Shown: positions 22,070 through 34,110, numbered from the stretch's first letter. The stretch is DNA of 64,000 nucleotides from Smallanthus sonchifolius (GCA_023525975.1 CM042034.1:26872779-26936778); one strand, 5' to 3'. Made by a program: numbers and translations. The notes: generated from the letters alone by a model not told the origin.

Positions 22070-22562
22070 ATTTTTTTTTTTAATAGAAAACTTCATTAAA
22101 ACAGACGCGCCCTTAAAACAAGGACCGTCAAAAAATAAACCGTTACAACATATACAGTGGAAAAACCATCCAATCCTTCCACTGGATGGTTTTAAATTTA
22201 GACCGACTTCGAAGCCACAAAAACGACAAAGACTTAATAGTCGCAAAGACCTCGTTCACTTTTGGAATAACTCCTTCAAAAGCCTTATCATTACGCGCTC
22301 TCCAAACGACCCAACAACTCGTCATAATGATACCTCGTATAATCTTCTTTGCCCATTTCGGGCCACGAACCGAGTCTGGAAGAAGCAGCAAGTCTTTGAC
22401 GTCGAAAGCAATGATAGGATCCAACCTGCACCACTTCTCCATGAAAGACCAAACACCATATGTAAAGCCGCAACCTGTAAACGTATGCATGGAACTTTCG
22501 GGATCTGTATTACAAAGAACGCAAGAGACATCTGGTATATTAATTCTTCTTCAGACCAATTC
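22070..22562 (-). pseudogene. LINE 3' part (zf-RVT region and poly-A)
   Basis: The minus strand reads RRINIPDVSCVLCNTDPESS and MHTFTGCGFTYGVW (the Cys/His zf-RVT domain of plant LINEs), then CWVVWRARNDKAFEG, stop at 22143, and a poly-A tail (T run at 22070-22082 on the plus strand). This is the 3' half of a LINE split by the LTR element. The LINE target duplication TCAGAGCGAATTAA lies at 22056-22069 and 32823-32836. Confidence 0.9.
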
Positions 22563-23434
22563 TGTCACACCCCGACCGATGACGGAATCATCGAGGCGGA
22601 CAATGAAATGATTGTTCATAAGCACATGATCTACTAAGGTTGCATAATTCATTAATAAGATTTAAATATCAAATATCCAAATACAAATCAAGTTACAACA
22701 CCCTATTCTAGAATATTACACATAATTATTTTACTAGGTCCAAAAGCCTTATGTGTAGCACCTTCAACACATAGTCACACAATCACATATCTTCACCTGA
22801 AACGTAATCCAAAACAAGTGTCAACTACGAGAGTTGGTGAGTTTACATATGTTTAAATAAAGTAAAAGTTTAGTTTAAAACGTTTATACAATTCATAGTT
22901 TGACATGGTATGATATGGCATAATGTGGAGAATTCACTATATGTATACCAATTGTAAGCATGTAATTATGTATATAAGCATATAGGTTTAACGTGATAGG
23001 CATAGCATACCGCTACCCTAAAAGTGATAGGCATGGAATCAAGACTATGTGGGTTACACATAATTTATACCATCCTAAAAGTATTCATAGCATAACAAGT
23101 GATCAAGCACAAAAGCACAATAATCTACGCATGTAAACACAAGTTGAATTGTATGTAAGTAAGCACGGATTACGTTTCACCCCAAAGTGTATAAAAATGT
23201 AAATAGGGGATATGTAACTCACTTGGCTAGCGGATATGATAATCCACGAGTGCGGGTGATAAGGACGTTGAAACCTAAGCACGATGAAATCCTATGTGGA
23301 TAGATAAGTATTATTGTATGCTTGTATGTGCGTATTCGTATTTAAATGTATATTGGTTTTATAATAACATTCCTTAACATTTATTTATAAAATATAGTAG
23401 GAATATGATAATGGTTTCGTAAAACTTTAACTTA

Positions 23435-23479
<45 letters not shown>

Positions 23480-25470
23480 TTAAACAAGTATTTATTATGA
23501 TTAATGTATTTATAAATAACAATAACAATTAAAAGAAAATTCTTTATTTGACTAATTATATTATATAGATTAAAATTTGTTTTAACAAGTTCATTAAAAA
23601 TATTACAAGTTCTATAAAAATGAGACCTTTTACATATTAAATAAGTTCATAAACACGTTACAAGATTTATATAAAAAAATATACGACATTATATAAAAAT
23701 GTGTTTAAATAAGTTTATAAAAATGTTGTAAGATTTATAAAAATATTGGACATTTTTTATATATAAAATGTGTTTAAACAAGTTTATAAAAATATTGTAA
23801 GTTTTATAAAAATATTGGACATTTTATATATAAAATGTGTTTGAATAAGTTTATAAAAATATTATAAGATTTAAAAAAAATTGGAATAGTTTATAGATAA
23901 AAAGATTGTTTAATAGATTTCAAAATAAACGAACGATCAAACCGACTCGTTTTAGTCTTTAGTGTATAAAAATAATATTAAAATAAGTTAAGATAATTAA
24001 ATAAAATAAAAAAAACGAAAATAGGAGCAAAATGGGGTTGGGCCGTAGGCCACCCGGATCGAACCCGCGACCTGATACACAAACACACACACGCATAACC
24101 AGCCGGGCTACTGCCCATCGCTGGTTATGTGTGTGTCGTTTAATTGATATACACGCAACCCGTGTTGGTCGCTGGTCCTCGGCAATCCGGCAACCGCGTC
24201 CGAGGACTTGAGATTGCTCGGTAATCCTCGAGCGATTGCCGAGATTTCGTCGGGGATTGATTACCTGACGATGACAGAAGCTAATGGACCCGAAATGAGG
24301 CTCGAACTTGGTCGCGAAGTGTCCGGTCGGCAAGGCTTCGGAACTCGAAAATGTCACAAGTGGGAATCGACTTTTGGATGGAATTAAACTTCGAAACTTT
24401 GGTCACAGCTTCTTTCAGGGACGACGAATGCGATGGTAGTCTCAATTTGGAGTGAGAATGTGTGGACGGAGGGTAACGAGTTCGAGCAGGGCCGACAATG
24501 GCTATTTATGGCCGGGCCTGATCCTTATGCTCGAACGTGCAATTGGACACGTCCCGACATAAGTATGGACGAGGCGAAGCTAACCCGACATTCGACAGGC
24601 GTGGAGGTGGCCTGTCGGGCACGAATTCGGATGTGGTAACTCGGCCACCAACAGGATCGGATGATCCTTATGTTGGGGGAACAAATTGGTTGAGGGTTCT
24701 GGTTCGCGTGGGGGAGACGAAGCCAGAGGTGCTTTTGTCGGGCATTGAGGTGCAGGGAACAATCCTGTCGGGCGTTCGCCGGAGAAAGGCTCGGACCGCC
24801 GGACAAAGGGGGAAGAGGTGACCGGATAATCGATTTGTGTTTTGACAGATTTAGTCCCTGGAGTTTGGTTTGATACGGAATAGCCCTTAAATTAAATACC
24901 GGATGAATCCCTGTGGTTTCATTTGACCAGAAACAGCCCCTCAACGATTTTAAATTTTAAATCCTTTTAGTTTGGTTAATTACAATATAACCCCTGAACT
25001 TTTATTTAAATAATTAATTAGATTTCTTTTTCAATTTCAATTAATTTATTTTATACATATATATTTTATAAATCCACTTTCTTTAATAAAACTAATCTTT
25101 TTAAATAATTATCTTTTTGAAATAATGCATTAAATTATTTATTTAAATCATTAAGTTTATTTAACTTAAATTCTTTTAAACTAAAATGAAATTTAAGTTT
25201 ATAAAATTTATAAAACTTATGTTTTTATTTAAAAATTCATCTTTTTAAATGGTTAATTTAATAAAATTGAAAACCATCGATTTATTTATATAAATTATTT
25301 AATTTAATAACATAATTTACATAGTTTATAACCTTAAAATATTTTTAAAATTTACTTTAAAAATACATAAATTGTACGCCAATTTGTATAAATTTGATTA
25401 AATATACGTGTATATGATTTGAAATAGAATGTTAATATTTATGTGACAACAAAAATTTTGAAAGGTCACA
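22563..25470 (-). repeat. 3' LTR of the gag-only element
   Basis: 2908 bp. It contains an (AT)n run (about 23440-23475), three copies of an 80-bp AT-rich unit (about 23690-23880), a tRNA-like segment with a hairpin (24053-24130) and a GC-rich block (24020-24830). ORFs in it are short and match their copies in the other LTR; none looks like a gene. Confidence 0.93.
24053..24130 (-). promoter_or_regulatory. tRNA-like Pol III box pair and hairpin in the 3' LTR
   Basis: The minus strand carries A-box-like TAGCCCGGCTGGT (24098-24110) and B-box-like GGTTCGATCC (24056-24065), about 30 bases apart as in a tRNA gene. CATAACCAGC and GCTGGTTATG (24094-24103, 24121-24130) form an inverted repeat extended by CA/GT runs. 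Whether it is transcribed is unknown. Confidence 0.5.
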
Positions 25471-26465
25471 GTCTCCCCAAGTTGAAGGAATTTCGTCCCG
25501 AAATTCGATTAGCGAAGGTTATAGAAGCGGGAAAGAGATGTCAAAAGGTTTAGGATGGAATTACTTCACAAGAGAAATATTCAGCGGGGAAATATCGTAT
25601 GATAACGGATGACGATGCTAATTCGAGTCGAATTTTCAACTAATTGCTCTAATAGTATAAGGAGATTTATGCATACCATTGCTCATACAACGCATGAATG
25701 TAAACTACTAGAACCCAGATTTAAAAATATTGGTGCCAATCACTTTGTGACATGGCATTTTCCTTTAAAACTCCACCCCACGGGTGTTCATATTTTCAAA
25801 TTTTGCAAAAAAAACATTTTCTAAAATCCGGTCCTCCTCTTAGTACTTATGCACGGTTTATACTCGTTATATCAAGTGGGTTTATGTATAGGGTGTACCA
25901 GCGGCTAACCCACCACCCCTTTGATATACTGGGGATCCCCCGTGCATAATTACTAGGATTTAGATCATTTTAATCAAATCACCTTTCTCAATTGAAAATT
26001 GTACAATGAAATGCGTGCAATTTATAAATGTTATCACGTCTATGAGTGGTTTTATAGCACAAATATGTCTAACAATTCAAGAACCGATCCTCTTCCTAGT
26101 ACTTATGCATGGTTTATACTCGTTATATCAAGTGGGTTTATGTATAGGGTGTACCAGCGGCTAACCCACCACCCCTTTGATATACCGGGGATTCCCCGTG
26201 CATAATTACTAGGATTTAGAACTTCAACAATTCAAGTAGACTTTAACAGAGCTAGCAAGTTGTATGACTAAATTTAAACATAATAGATTTGTTTCGCGAA
26301 AGTATAGGAATGAGATGAATGGTGAAAGCATAGCTGTTATATGCCATCACGGATTATAGAATTTATAGCAATGGATTTCCCATCCGCTATTACTATGATA
26401 TACGAGTTATCAAAATTGGTTGGTTGTTTAGCAAATAGATGGCTAAGAGCAAGAGACACAATTTT
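25471..26465. other. noncoding 3' internal region with 130-bp direct repeats
   Basis: Two copies (25832-25963 and 26087-26219) share CTTATGCACGGTTTATACTC and GTGTACCAGCGGCTAACCC and are about 90% alike by eye. Related GTACCAG...CCACCACCC words occur at 42340 and 50010 in other LTR elements. This is where pol would be in an autonomous relative. Confidence 0.8.
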
Positions 26466-27701
26466 CTATTGGCATGAATATTGAATAAAACGGATGTATA
26501 AAGATAGTGAACAAAGGGACGTACCGTTGACAGTGTCGTCATTGGCCGGAGTCTTGTTAGCATTTAAATTAAAGGCTCGTCCACGAGGACCACCTTGATT
26601 TTGAAGTCTTGGACATTGGTTCCGAAAGTGGTTTGGGTCTCCACATTCGTAACAGGCCCGTCCATAGGTGATAGCGAGAGGCATTGAATGATTGCCTTGA
26701 GTAGCTTGATTAACGATAGTGCGAGCACGGCAAGTAGTAACAACGTGTCCATAGCGTCCACATTTTGAGCATAGACGGCATGCAGCATGCGGGGCATGGT
26801 GATACTTGCAAGTAGGGCATTGGGGAAATGAACCTACATAGTTTCTCAGAATTTGACCCGCAGGAGTAACTTGGGTCACAGGCACGGCAGGAGTGACGGC
26901 CGCAAAGTTTTGGGCCTTACGCTTCCTATCATGACGGGAAGATTCGGGCTCTTTGTCTTTGTCGGACACGGAAGTAGCAGCTTTGTCTACCACTTTCTTG
27001 GTACCCTTCCTGGATAAGGTACCCGCTTTGATGTGATTGTCAGTCAACACAGCAGACAAACGGATAGCGTCTTCGAGAGTGGAGGGATTACTTCCCAATA
27101 CGGTGTCTTGGAGCGGCATAGGCAGTCCACCTATGTATTTCTCAATTCCCCGCGCTAAGGGAGTAACCATGTGGGACACGAGCAGACTTAGTTCTTGAAA
27201 ACGAGTGGTGTAAGCCAAATTCTCTCCGCTATCTTGGGTGAGATCCCAAAATTCAGCTTCGAGTTTCCTCATTTCGTTGCGAGGACAGAACTCGTCAGTC
27301 ATAAGTCGTTTCATTTCATCCCAAGACAAGGACATAGCGGATTCGTTGCCTCGAGTACGTTTCTCACCGTTCCACCAGGTGAGTGCTCGTTTTTGGAAGA
27401 CGCTGGCAGCATAACGGACTTTGAGGTTGTCGGGACAATCGCTGTTTAGGAAAGTACTCTCCATACTTTCAAACCATTGAAGAAGGCCAGTAGCACCTTC
27501 CGTCCCGAAGAATTTGGTGGGGTTGCAAGAATTGAAATGCTTGAATGTGCAATATGATGGGTTTGCACCATTCCCTTGCGTATTAGACCCATCACTGTTG
27601 TTGTTAGCTTGGATCATTTGGCCTACTAGTTGAGTAAGTAGTGCAGCAAGGTCAGTGTTGGGATTGCTGGAGTTAGCATTAGCTGCGCGACGGGGAGGCA
27701 T
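26466..27701 (-). CDS. gag polyprotein of the gag-only element
   Basis: This is an intact ORF of about 411 codons from MPPRRAANANSS. I prefer this start over an in-frame Met 21 codons upstream because MPPRR is the usual start of Tekay-type gag. It has a retrotransposon gag core (YAASVFQKRALTWWNG, LMTDEFCPRNEMRKLEAEFW, ARGIEKYIGGLP), a Lys/Arg-rich linker and two CCHC knuckles (CSKCGRYGHVVTTC, CYECGDPNHFRNQC). Role: coats and packages element RNA in cytoplasmic particles. Past the second knuckle the frame loses homology right at the gag-protease junction (after DTVNGT) and soon stops. That marks the deletion point of pol. It is the longest intact coding sequence in the window. Confidence 0.92.
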   Translation of the reverse strand: MPPRRAANANSSNPNTDLAALLTQLVGQMIQANNNSDGSNTQGNGANPSYCTFKHFNSCNPTKFFGTEGATGLLQWFESMESTFLNSDCPDNLKVRYAASVFQKRALTWWNGEKRTRGNESAMSLSWDEMKRLMTDEFCPRNEMRKLEAEFWDLTQDSGENLAYTTRFQELSLLVSHMVTPLARGIEKYIGGLPMPLQDTVLGSNPSTLEDAIRLSAVLTDNHIKAGTLSRKGTKKVVDKAATSVSDKDKEPESSRHDRKRKAQNFAAVTPAVPVTQVTPAGQILRNYVGSFPQCPTCKYHHAPHAACRLCSKCGRYGHVVTTCRARTIVNQATQGNHSMPLAITYGRACYECGDPNHFRNQCPRLQNQGGPRGRAFNLNANKTPANDDTVNGTSLCSLSLYIRFIQYSCQ

Positions 27702-28666
27702 TCTATAAAATACCACGAGAAAAGGCAAAATTTTATGAGACTTAGGATTAAAATAGGCATGCATGTGCCACAGTTGGTAGACTGTTCACAATAATGTAAG
27801 CAGGAACGCGAGATGACACTCATCATATCGCACGATAATGTATGTAAGTTCTGACTAAAACTGATCACATAATTCATTCAAAATTTATAACACTAAAGAA
27901 TAGGGGAAATAAGCCATGAAATCTATTCCTTGGAGGATATGATAACACAGCTCATTATTCGCGCGATAGGAATGGCCGGGATTCGCATGCACTACAAATC
28001 GTTATTACGTGTGCACCCGTAGTAATGATTTGTTTTGCATGTTCGTCTGGTTCTTCCTACCTTGCTATAATGTCCCCAAATTTGAGTTTAAGTTCGGATT
28101 GTATCCTTGCGAATACATTGACTTATCAACGTTAATTAATTTCCCGAAACTTTCAAAGAGACATGCTTTAGCCTATAGGTAAACACTCACTTCAGGAATT
28201 CCCAGGAAAGCATACGGGTCCGTTTATTTGGATTTATACGAAATGCTTTCCTAGACAGAAAACCCAATGTACAGGTGTCACCCTTCCAGATTGCACGTGT
28301 CTTTTACTGGTTTCAGGAAATTAAGTCGTTGACGAGATTTTCAATATTTTAATAGATTTGAGAGTCTATGAATATAAAATGTGTAGGAATGTTGCAATTA
28401 ATTAGGAAAGAGTATGGGTAAGGATGGGTAGTGTATTTGTTTGCATAAGTTTTGTTGTCAAATGTGTATGTAAAGTATGTATCATGTATTAAAGCCTTGT
28501 ATGTATGTGTATAAGTCTTACGTACCAAACTTGGGAAAATTCAAATAATACCTAACTACAAATAATTCATATAGCAAATAATCATTTAGCACATAACACA
28601 TAAAAGGGAGTCCTAGGGTTATAGTCTAGGTCATTGTGTCTAATAACCTAATTCCCTATAACCATG
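27702..28666 (-). other. 5' leader of the gag-only element
   Basis: Noncoding sequence of about 960 bp between the primer-binding site and gag. No extra ORF stands out. Packaging signals probably lie here, by analogy only. Confidence 0.6.
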
Positions 28667-28678
28667 GCTCTGATACCA
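28667..28678 (-). other. tRNA primer-binding site (initiator-Met)
   Basis: A perfect TGGTATCAGAGC on the minus strand, three bases from the 5' LTR. Confidence 0.95.
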
Positions 28679-28681
28679 ATC

Positions 28682-29553
28682 TGTCACACCCCGACCGATG
28701 GCGGAATCATCGAGGCGGACAATGAAATGATTGTTCATAAGCACATGATCTACTAAGGTTGCATAATTCATTAATAAGATTTAAATATCAAATATCCAAA
28801 TACAAATCAAGTTACAACACCCTATTCTAGAATATTACACATAATTATTTTACTAGGTCCAAAAGCCTTATGTGTAGCACCTTCAACACATAGTCACACA
28901 ATCACATATCTTCACCTGAAACGTAATCCAAAACAAGTGTCAACTACGAGAGTTGGTGAGTTTACATATGTTTAAATAAAGTAAAAGTTTAGTTTAAAAC
29001 GTTTATACAATTCATAGTTTGACATGGTATGATATGGCATAATGTGGAGAATTCACTATATGTATACCAATTGTAAGCATGTAATTATGTATATAAGCAT
29101 ATAGGTTTAACGTGATAGGCATAGCATACCGCTACCCTAAAAGTGATAGGCATGGAATCAAGACTATGTGGGTTACACATAATTTATACCATCCTAAAAG
29201 TATTCATAGCATAACAAGTGATCAAGCACAAAAGCACAATAATCTACGCATGTAAACACAAGTTGAATTGTATGTAAGTAAGCACGGATTACGTTTCACC
29301 CCAAAGTGTATAAAAATGTAAATAGGGGATATGTAACTCACTTGGCTAGCGGATATGATAATCCACGAGTGCGGGTGATAAGGACGTTGAAACCTAAGCA
29401 CGATGAAATCCTATGTGGATAGATAAGTATTATTGTATGCTTGTATGTGCGTATTCGTATTTAAATGTATATTGGTTTTATAATAACATTCCTTAACATT
29501 TATTTATAAAATATAGTAGGAATATGATAATGGTTTCGTAAAACTTTAACTTA

Positions 29554-29596
<43 letters not shown>

Positions 29597-31594
29597 TTAA
29601 ACAAGTATTTATTATGATTAATGTATTTATAAATAACAATAACAATTAAAAGAAAATTCTTTATTTGACTAATTATATTATATAGATTAAAATTTGTTTT
29701 AACAAGTTCATTAAAAATATTACAAGTTCTATAAAAATGAGACCTTTTACATATTAAATAAGTTCATAAACACGTTACAAGATTTATATAAAAAAATATA
29801 CGACATTATATAAAAATGTGTTTAAATAAGTTTATAAAAATGTTGTAAGATTTATAAAAATATTGGACATTTTTTATATATAAAATGTGTTTAAACAAGT
29901 TTATAAAAATATTGTAAGTTTTATAAAAATATTGGACATTTTATATATAAAATGTGTTTGAATAAGTTTATAAAAATATTATAAGATTTAAAAAAAATTG
30001 GAATAGTTTATAGATAAAAAGATTGTTTAATAGATTTCAAAATAAACGAACGATCAAACCGACTCGTTTTAGTCTTTAGTGTATAAAAATAATATTAAAA
30101 TAAGTTAAGATAATTAAATAAAATAAAAAAAACGAAAATAGGAGCAAAATGGGGTTGGGCCGTAGGCCACCCGGATCGAACCCGCGACCTGATACACAAA
30201 CACACACACGCATAACCAGCCGGGCTACTGCCCATCGCTGGTTATGTGTGTGTCGTTTAATTGATATACACGCAACCCGTGTTGGTCGCTGGTCCTCGGC
30301 AATCCGGCAACCGCGTCCGAGGACTTGAGATTGCTCGGTAATCCTCGAGCGATTGCCGAGATTTCGTCGGGGATTGATTACCTGACGATGACAGAAGCTA
30401 ATGGACCCGAAATGAGGCTCGAACTTGGTCGCGAAGTGTCCGGTCGGCAAGGCTTCGGAACTCGAAAATGTCACAAGTGGGAATCGACTTTTGGATGGAA
30501 TTAAACTTCGAAACTTTGGTCACAGCTTCTTTCAGGGACGACGAATGCGATGGTAGTCTCAATTTGGAGTGAGAATGTGTGGACGGAGGGTAACGAGTTC
30601 GAGCAGGGCCGACAATGGCTATTTATGGCCGGGCCTGATCCTTATGCTCGAACGTGCAATTGGACACGTCCCGACATAAGTATGGACGAGGCGAAGCTAA
30701 CCCGACATTCGACAGGCGTGGAGGTGGCCTGTCGGGCACGAATTCGGATGTGGTAACTCGGCCACCAACAGGATCGGATGATCCTTATGTTGGGGGAACA
30801 AATTGGTTGAGGGTTCTGGTTCGCGTGGGGGAGACGAAGCCAGAGGTGCTTTTGTCGGGCGTTGAGGTGCAGGGAACAATCCTGTCGGGCGTTCGCCGGA
30901 GAAAGGCTCGGACCGCCGGACAAAGGGGGAAGAGGTGACCGGATAATCGATTTGTGTTTTGACAGATTTAGTCCCTGGAGTTTGGTTTGATACGGAATAG
31001 CCCTTAAATTAAATACCGGATGAATCCCTGTGGTTTCATTTGACCAGAAACAGCCCCTCAACGATTTTAAATTTTAAATTTTAAATCCTTTTAGTTTGGT
31101 TAATTACAATATAACCCCTGAACTTTTATTTAAATAATTAATTAGATTTCTTTTTCAATTTCAATTAATTTATTTTATACATATATATTTTATAAATCCA
31201 CTTTCTTTAATAAAACTAATCTTTTTAAATAATTATCTTTTTGAAATAATGCATTAAATTATTTATTTAAATCATTAAGTTTATTTAACTTAAATTCTTT
31301 TAAACTAAAATGAAATTTAAGTTTATAAAATTTATAAAACTTATGTTTTTATTTAAAAATTCATCTTTTTAAATGGTTAATTTAATAAAATTGAAAACCA
31401 TCGATTTATTTATATAAATTATTTAATTTAATAACATAATTTACATAGTTTATAACCTTAAAATATTTTTAAAATTTACTTTAAAAATACATAAATTGTA
31501 CGCCAATTTGTATAAATTTGATTAAATATACGTGTATATGATTTGAAATAGAATGTTAATATTTATGTGACAACAAAAATTATGAAAGGTCACA
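28682..31594 (-). repeat. 5' LTR of the gag-only element
   Basis: 2913 bp, almost identical to 22563-25470. Visible differences include GACCGATGGCGG against GACCGATGACGG, the AT-run length, one A/G near 30862, an extra copy of a short TTTTAAA-type unit near 31070 and one T/A near the end. The tRNA-like box pair recurs at 30170-30247. Confidence 0.93.
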
Positions 31595-31599
31595 AATTC

Positions 31600-32822
31600 C
31601 AACCGAGTAGGAACCCTATCCACCACTGCCCTCCACATATGCAAATTAACTTTTAACGGCACCCAAGACTCCCACTTCATAACGTGCTCTCGATGTATGT
31701 CTCTCTCTTCGCGTAACAATTTCTTCACATTCGAAACGGTGAACTATCCCCCTTCGTCTATACCCCAACTCCATTTATCCCTAGATGCCGAGAGAGAAAC
31801 ACTACCGAGCATCTCCGTAAGGTCACGCAATTCCGAAAGCTCTTCTACCGATCTAGGCTCTCTATGCCAACTATTAGAAAAAGAGAGCATACCATTTCCT
31901 TGTTTGATCCGATCTCTGACTTTGCAACTTTTGTATTTCTCTAAAGCATATAACTTAGGTCATCGATCTTTGAGAATAGAATCTCCAAACCAAAGGTCAT
32001 TCCAGAAAGTAATATCTGACCCATTACCAACCTTTCCCCTCAATAAACATTGCAATATCTTACCTTGAAGCTTAATCCGATCCAAATTAGTCACAATGGT
32101 TTTCCAACATCCTCGAAGACCCATTTTCACCGGAAGGAACACCCAATTGCCCCGACCCCCGTGCACCGCTTCGACTAACCGACGCCACAAACTATTCGGA
32201 TCATTTTTAAAACGCCATGCCCACTTAGCAATCAAAGCCATATTGACGTCTGATAGTTTAGTGATCCCCAATCCACCGTCCACCTTAGTCGTTGTCACAA
32301 CATCCCAAGACACCCAATGCACCCACCTTTTTTCTTTAGAAGCAGCCCACAAAAAACTCTTTATTAATCCCTCTATGTGTTCAATAACCGCAACCGGGGC
32401 CTTATAAAGAGATAAGTAATATATCGGTAAGCTAGCAAGAACCAACTTTATGAGAGTTAAACGTCCACCCATTGAAAGAGAATTCGCCTTCCACTTTGCT
32501 AATCGGAATTGAACGGTTTGGATAACCAAATTCCAATGACAAACTCGGTTCATGTTAGCTCCTACTTTAATACCAAGGTAATCAAAAGGGAAGGCTCCAA
32601 CCTTGCATCCAAGAACATTTGCCAAATCATTCACTTCATCGTCTTTGACCCCAATACCGAATATATGGGATTTATTTATATTAATCTTCAACCCCGAGCA
32701 TAGATGGAAAATGCGTAACAAACGAGTCGTCTTCTCTATATTTTCAACCGACCATTCCCCCACTATTAACGCATCATACGCGTACAATAAATGAGAGATA
32801 GTCCTAATTCATAAATGGAAAA
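31600..32822 (-). pseudogene. LINE reverse transcriptase 3' part, 5'-truncated
   Basis: The minus-strand ORF begins in the RT domain at LLYAYDALIVGEW, where the family has the YADD active site. One catalytic Asp is Tyr here. It continues GLKININKSHIFGIGV, YLGIKVGANM, LAKWKANSLSMGGRLTLIK, SLPIYYLSLYKAP and FLWAASKEKRWVHWVSW, then WVPLKVNLHMWRAVVDRVPT, which meets the LTR insertion. Thumb and zf-RVT regions are thus present, but the endonuclease and most of RT are missing through 5' truncation. It rejoins 22070-22562. Low-copy filler bases occur at the truncated end before the target duplication. Confidence 0.9.
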
Positions 32823-32836
32823 TCAGAGCGAATTAA

Positions 32837-33040
32837 TTAATTCATAGTCCTAATTAAGTTTATGTTTATACCTAAACTTAAACTCAATTAAACAAGTTTT
32901 CTATCAGAATTTGGTGTATACCTAAACATAAACTTAATTAAATAAGTTTTCTATTGGAATTTGGGGTATTAATTTGGTGTTTTGCAATTGATTACGTTCT
33001 TACAGGTTCACTTAAGGTGCTTGCTTGGATTTTTATCAAT
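32837..33040. repeat. 60-bp imperfect tandem repeat
   Basis: Two copies of TATACCTAAACTTAAACTCA-type sequence followed by AAGTTTTCTAT and GGAATTTGG lie at about 32867-32965. It is part of the outer old element. Confidence 0.6.
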
Positions 33041-33054
33041 GTTTCAATGAGAGA

Positions 33055-33450
33055 GTAAAAAAAAGTGTATGTAACACATTTTCTCTAACCATATGTGTAT
33101 GTAACATATTTGGTACACATATGTAACACGAGTGTTACGTATATGTAACACAGTTGGTACGTAAATGTAACATTGGCGTTACGTATATGTAACTCGAATG
33201 GTTTCATTTCATATACGTAACTTAGTAGCTTATCATTGTTTCAATGAGAAAGTAAAAAAAAGTGTATGTAACACATTTGCTTTAACCATACGTGTATGTA
33301 ACATATTTGGTACACATATGTACATATATGTAACAATGTTGGTACGTAGATGTAACACGGGCATTACGTATGTGTAACTCGAATGGTTTCATATACGTAA
33401 CTTAGTAGCTTATCAAAGTTACGAGTCTGACACATATATGTATCATAGTG
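33055..33450. repeat. tandem array of GTAACA words
   Basis: Two copies of a unit of about 195 bp (both start near AGTAAAAAAAAGTGTATG), each built of many GTATATGTAACAC-like words. More of the same words occur near 15540. Noncoding. Confidence 0.8.
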
Positions 33451-34110
33451 ATTTCTATCAATTTTTAAATTCGGTTTATTTGTGTATGATTGTTACATAT
33501 ACATATTTAAAACTGAGCTACATGTATATAACAAACTTTTTGTTCGAATTTTATTATCTGGTGCGTTTTTTTTGTGATTGTTATGTAAAAAAAATTAATC
33601 ATTTTTCCGGGTTTTGATTTTTTGATTTGAAATAATAGGAGAGAGAATATGAGAAATATTAGGGAAGTAAATAAATGATTTGAAAATTAACTTCCTATTC
33701 TACCCTTCTTGCAATTAATATAAATAATTTAAATTTAGATAACAATAAATTTGTCATTAAAGTATATCAACCATTGATTAAAATCAATCAAAGGTTGAGA
33801 TGTGGTTTTTATGGTTATCAAATAAAAATTGGTTATCATTTAGTAAATCTCTTTAGAGAATATTGGGTCCAAATCGGTTATTCTAAGAGCACCTTCAATG
33901 GTAGATGAGAAAAACTAATTAAATGCGTCAAATCAGAGGACACACTAGATTTCTACTCATTCTTTAAGAATAAATATTTTACTCTAACATCACATCATCT
34001 TTCAAACACCCTTATATTTATACATATCGCCTACTTTTACATTTACTTTCTATATACCAAAATGTTTTTTATAATAATCTTATTATTTATATTTCGTATT
34101 ATTTAAAATA

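Larger units (their letters stand above)
22563..31594 (-). mobile_element. complete 9.0-kb gag-only LTR retrotransposon (Ty3/gypsy, Tekay-like)
   Basis: LTRs at 22563-25470 and 28682-31594 start TGTCACACCCC and end GGTCACA on the plus strand. The target duplication AATTC is perfect (22558-22562 and 31595-31599) and interrupts the LINE zf-RVT frame. The minus-strand primer-binding site TGGTATCAGAGC is perfect and the polypurine tract ACTTGGGGAGAC precedes the 3' LTR. The only large ORF is gag. Protease, reverse transcriptase, RNase H and integrase are absent, so it must be mobilised by a partner. By eye the two 2.9-kb LTRs differ at only a few sites, so the insertion is recent. Its 2.9-kb LTRs are unusually long for a 9-kb element. 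Confidence 0.95.
21086..33866. mobile_element. outermost old element enclosing a nested stack
   Basis: The left end (GGGTTCAAATGTTAACCAAG, then TTTTTATGTGATAACC) and the right end (near 33830-33866, complement AAATGATAACCAATTTTTAT) are inverted. A third fragment lies at 15395. Removing the Helitron, LINE and LTR element leaves about 1.6 kb with no transposase. Superfamily unknown; a decayed target duplication around TAGAGA is possible. Confidence 0.45.

Noticed and set aside
22041..22637. 198-codon plus-strand ORF
   Set aside because: Antisense shadow of the LINE zf-RVT frame, running into the LTR.
24053..24130. Functional tRNA gene
   Set aside because: A and B boxes are present, but the acceptor and T stems do not pair properly and the segment is part of an LTR.
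23959..24944. ORFs of 132, 139 and 94 codons in the 2.9-kb LTR, repeated at 30076-31061
   Set aside because: They lie in the GC-rich LTR block, overlap each other on both strands and cover the tRNA-like segment. No domain is recognisable.
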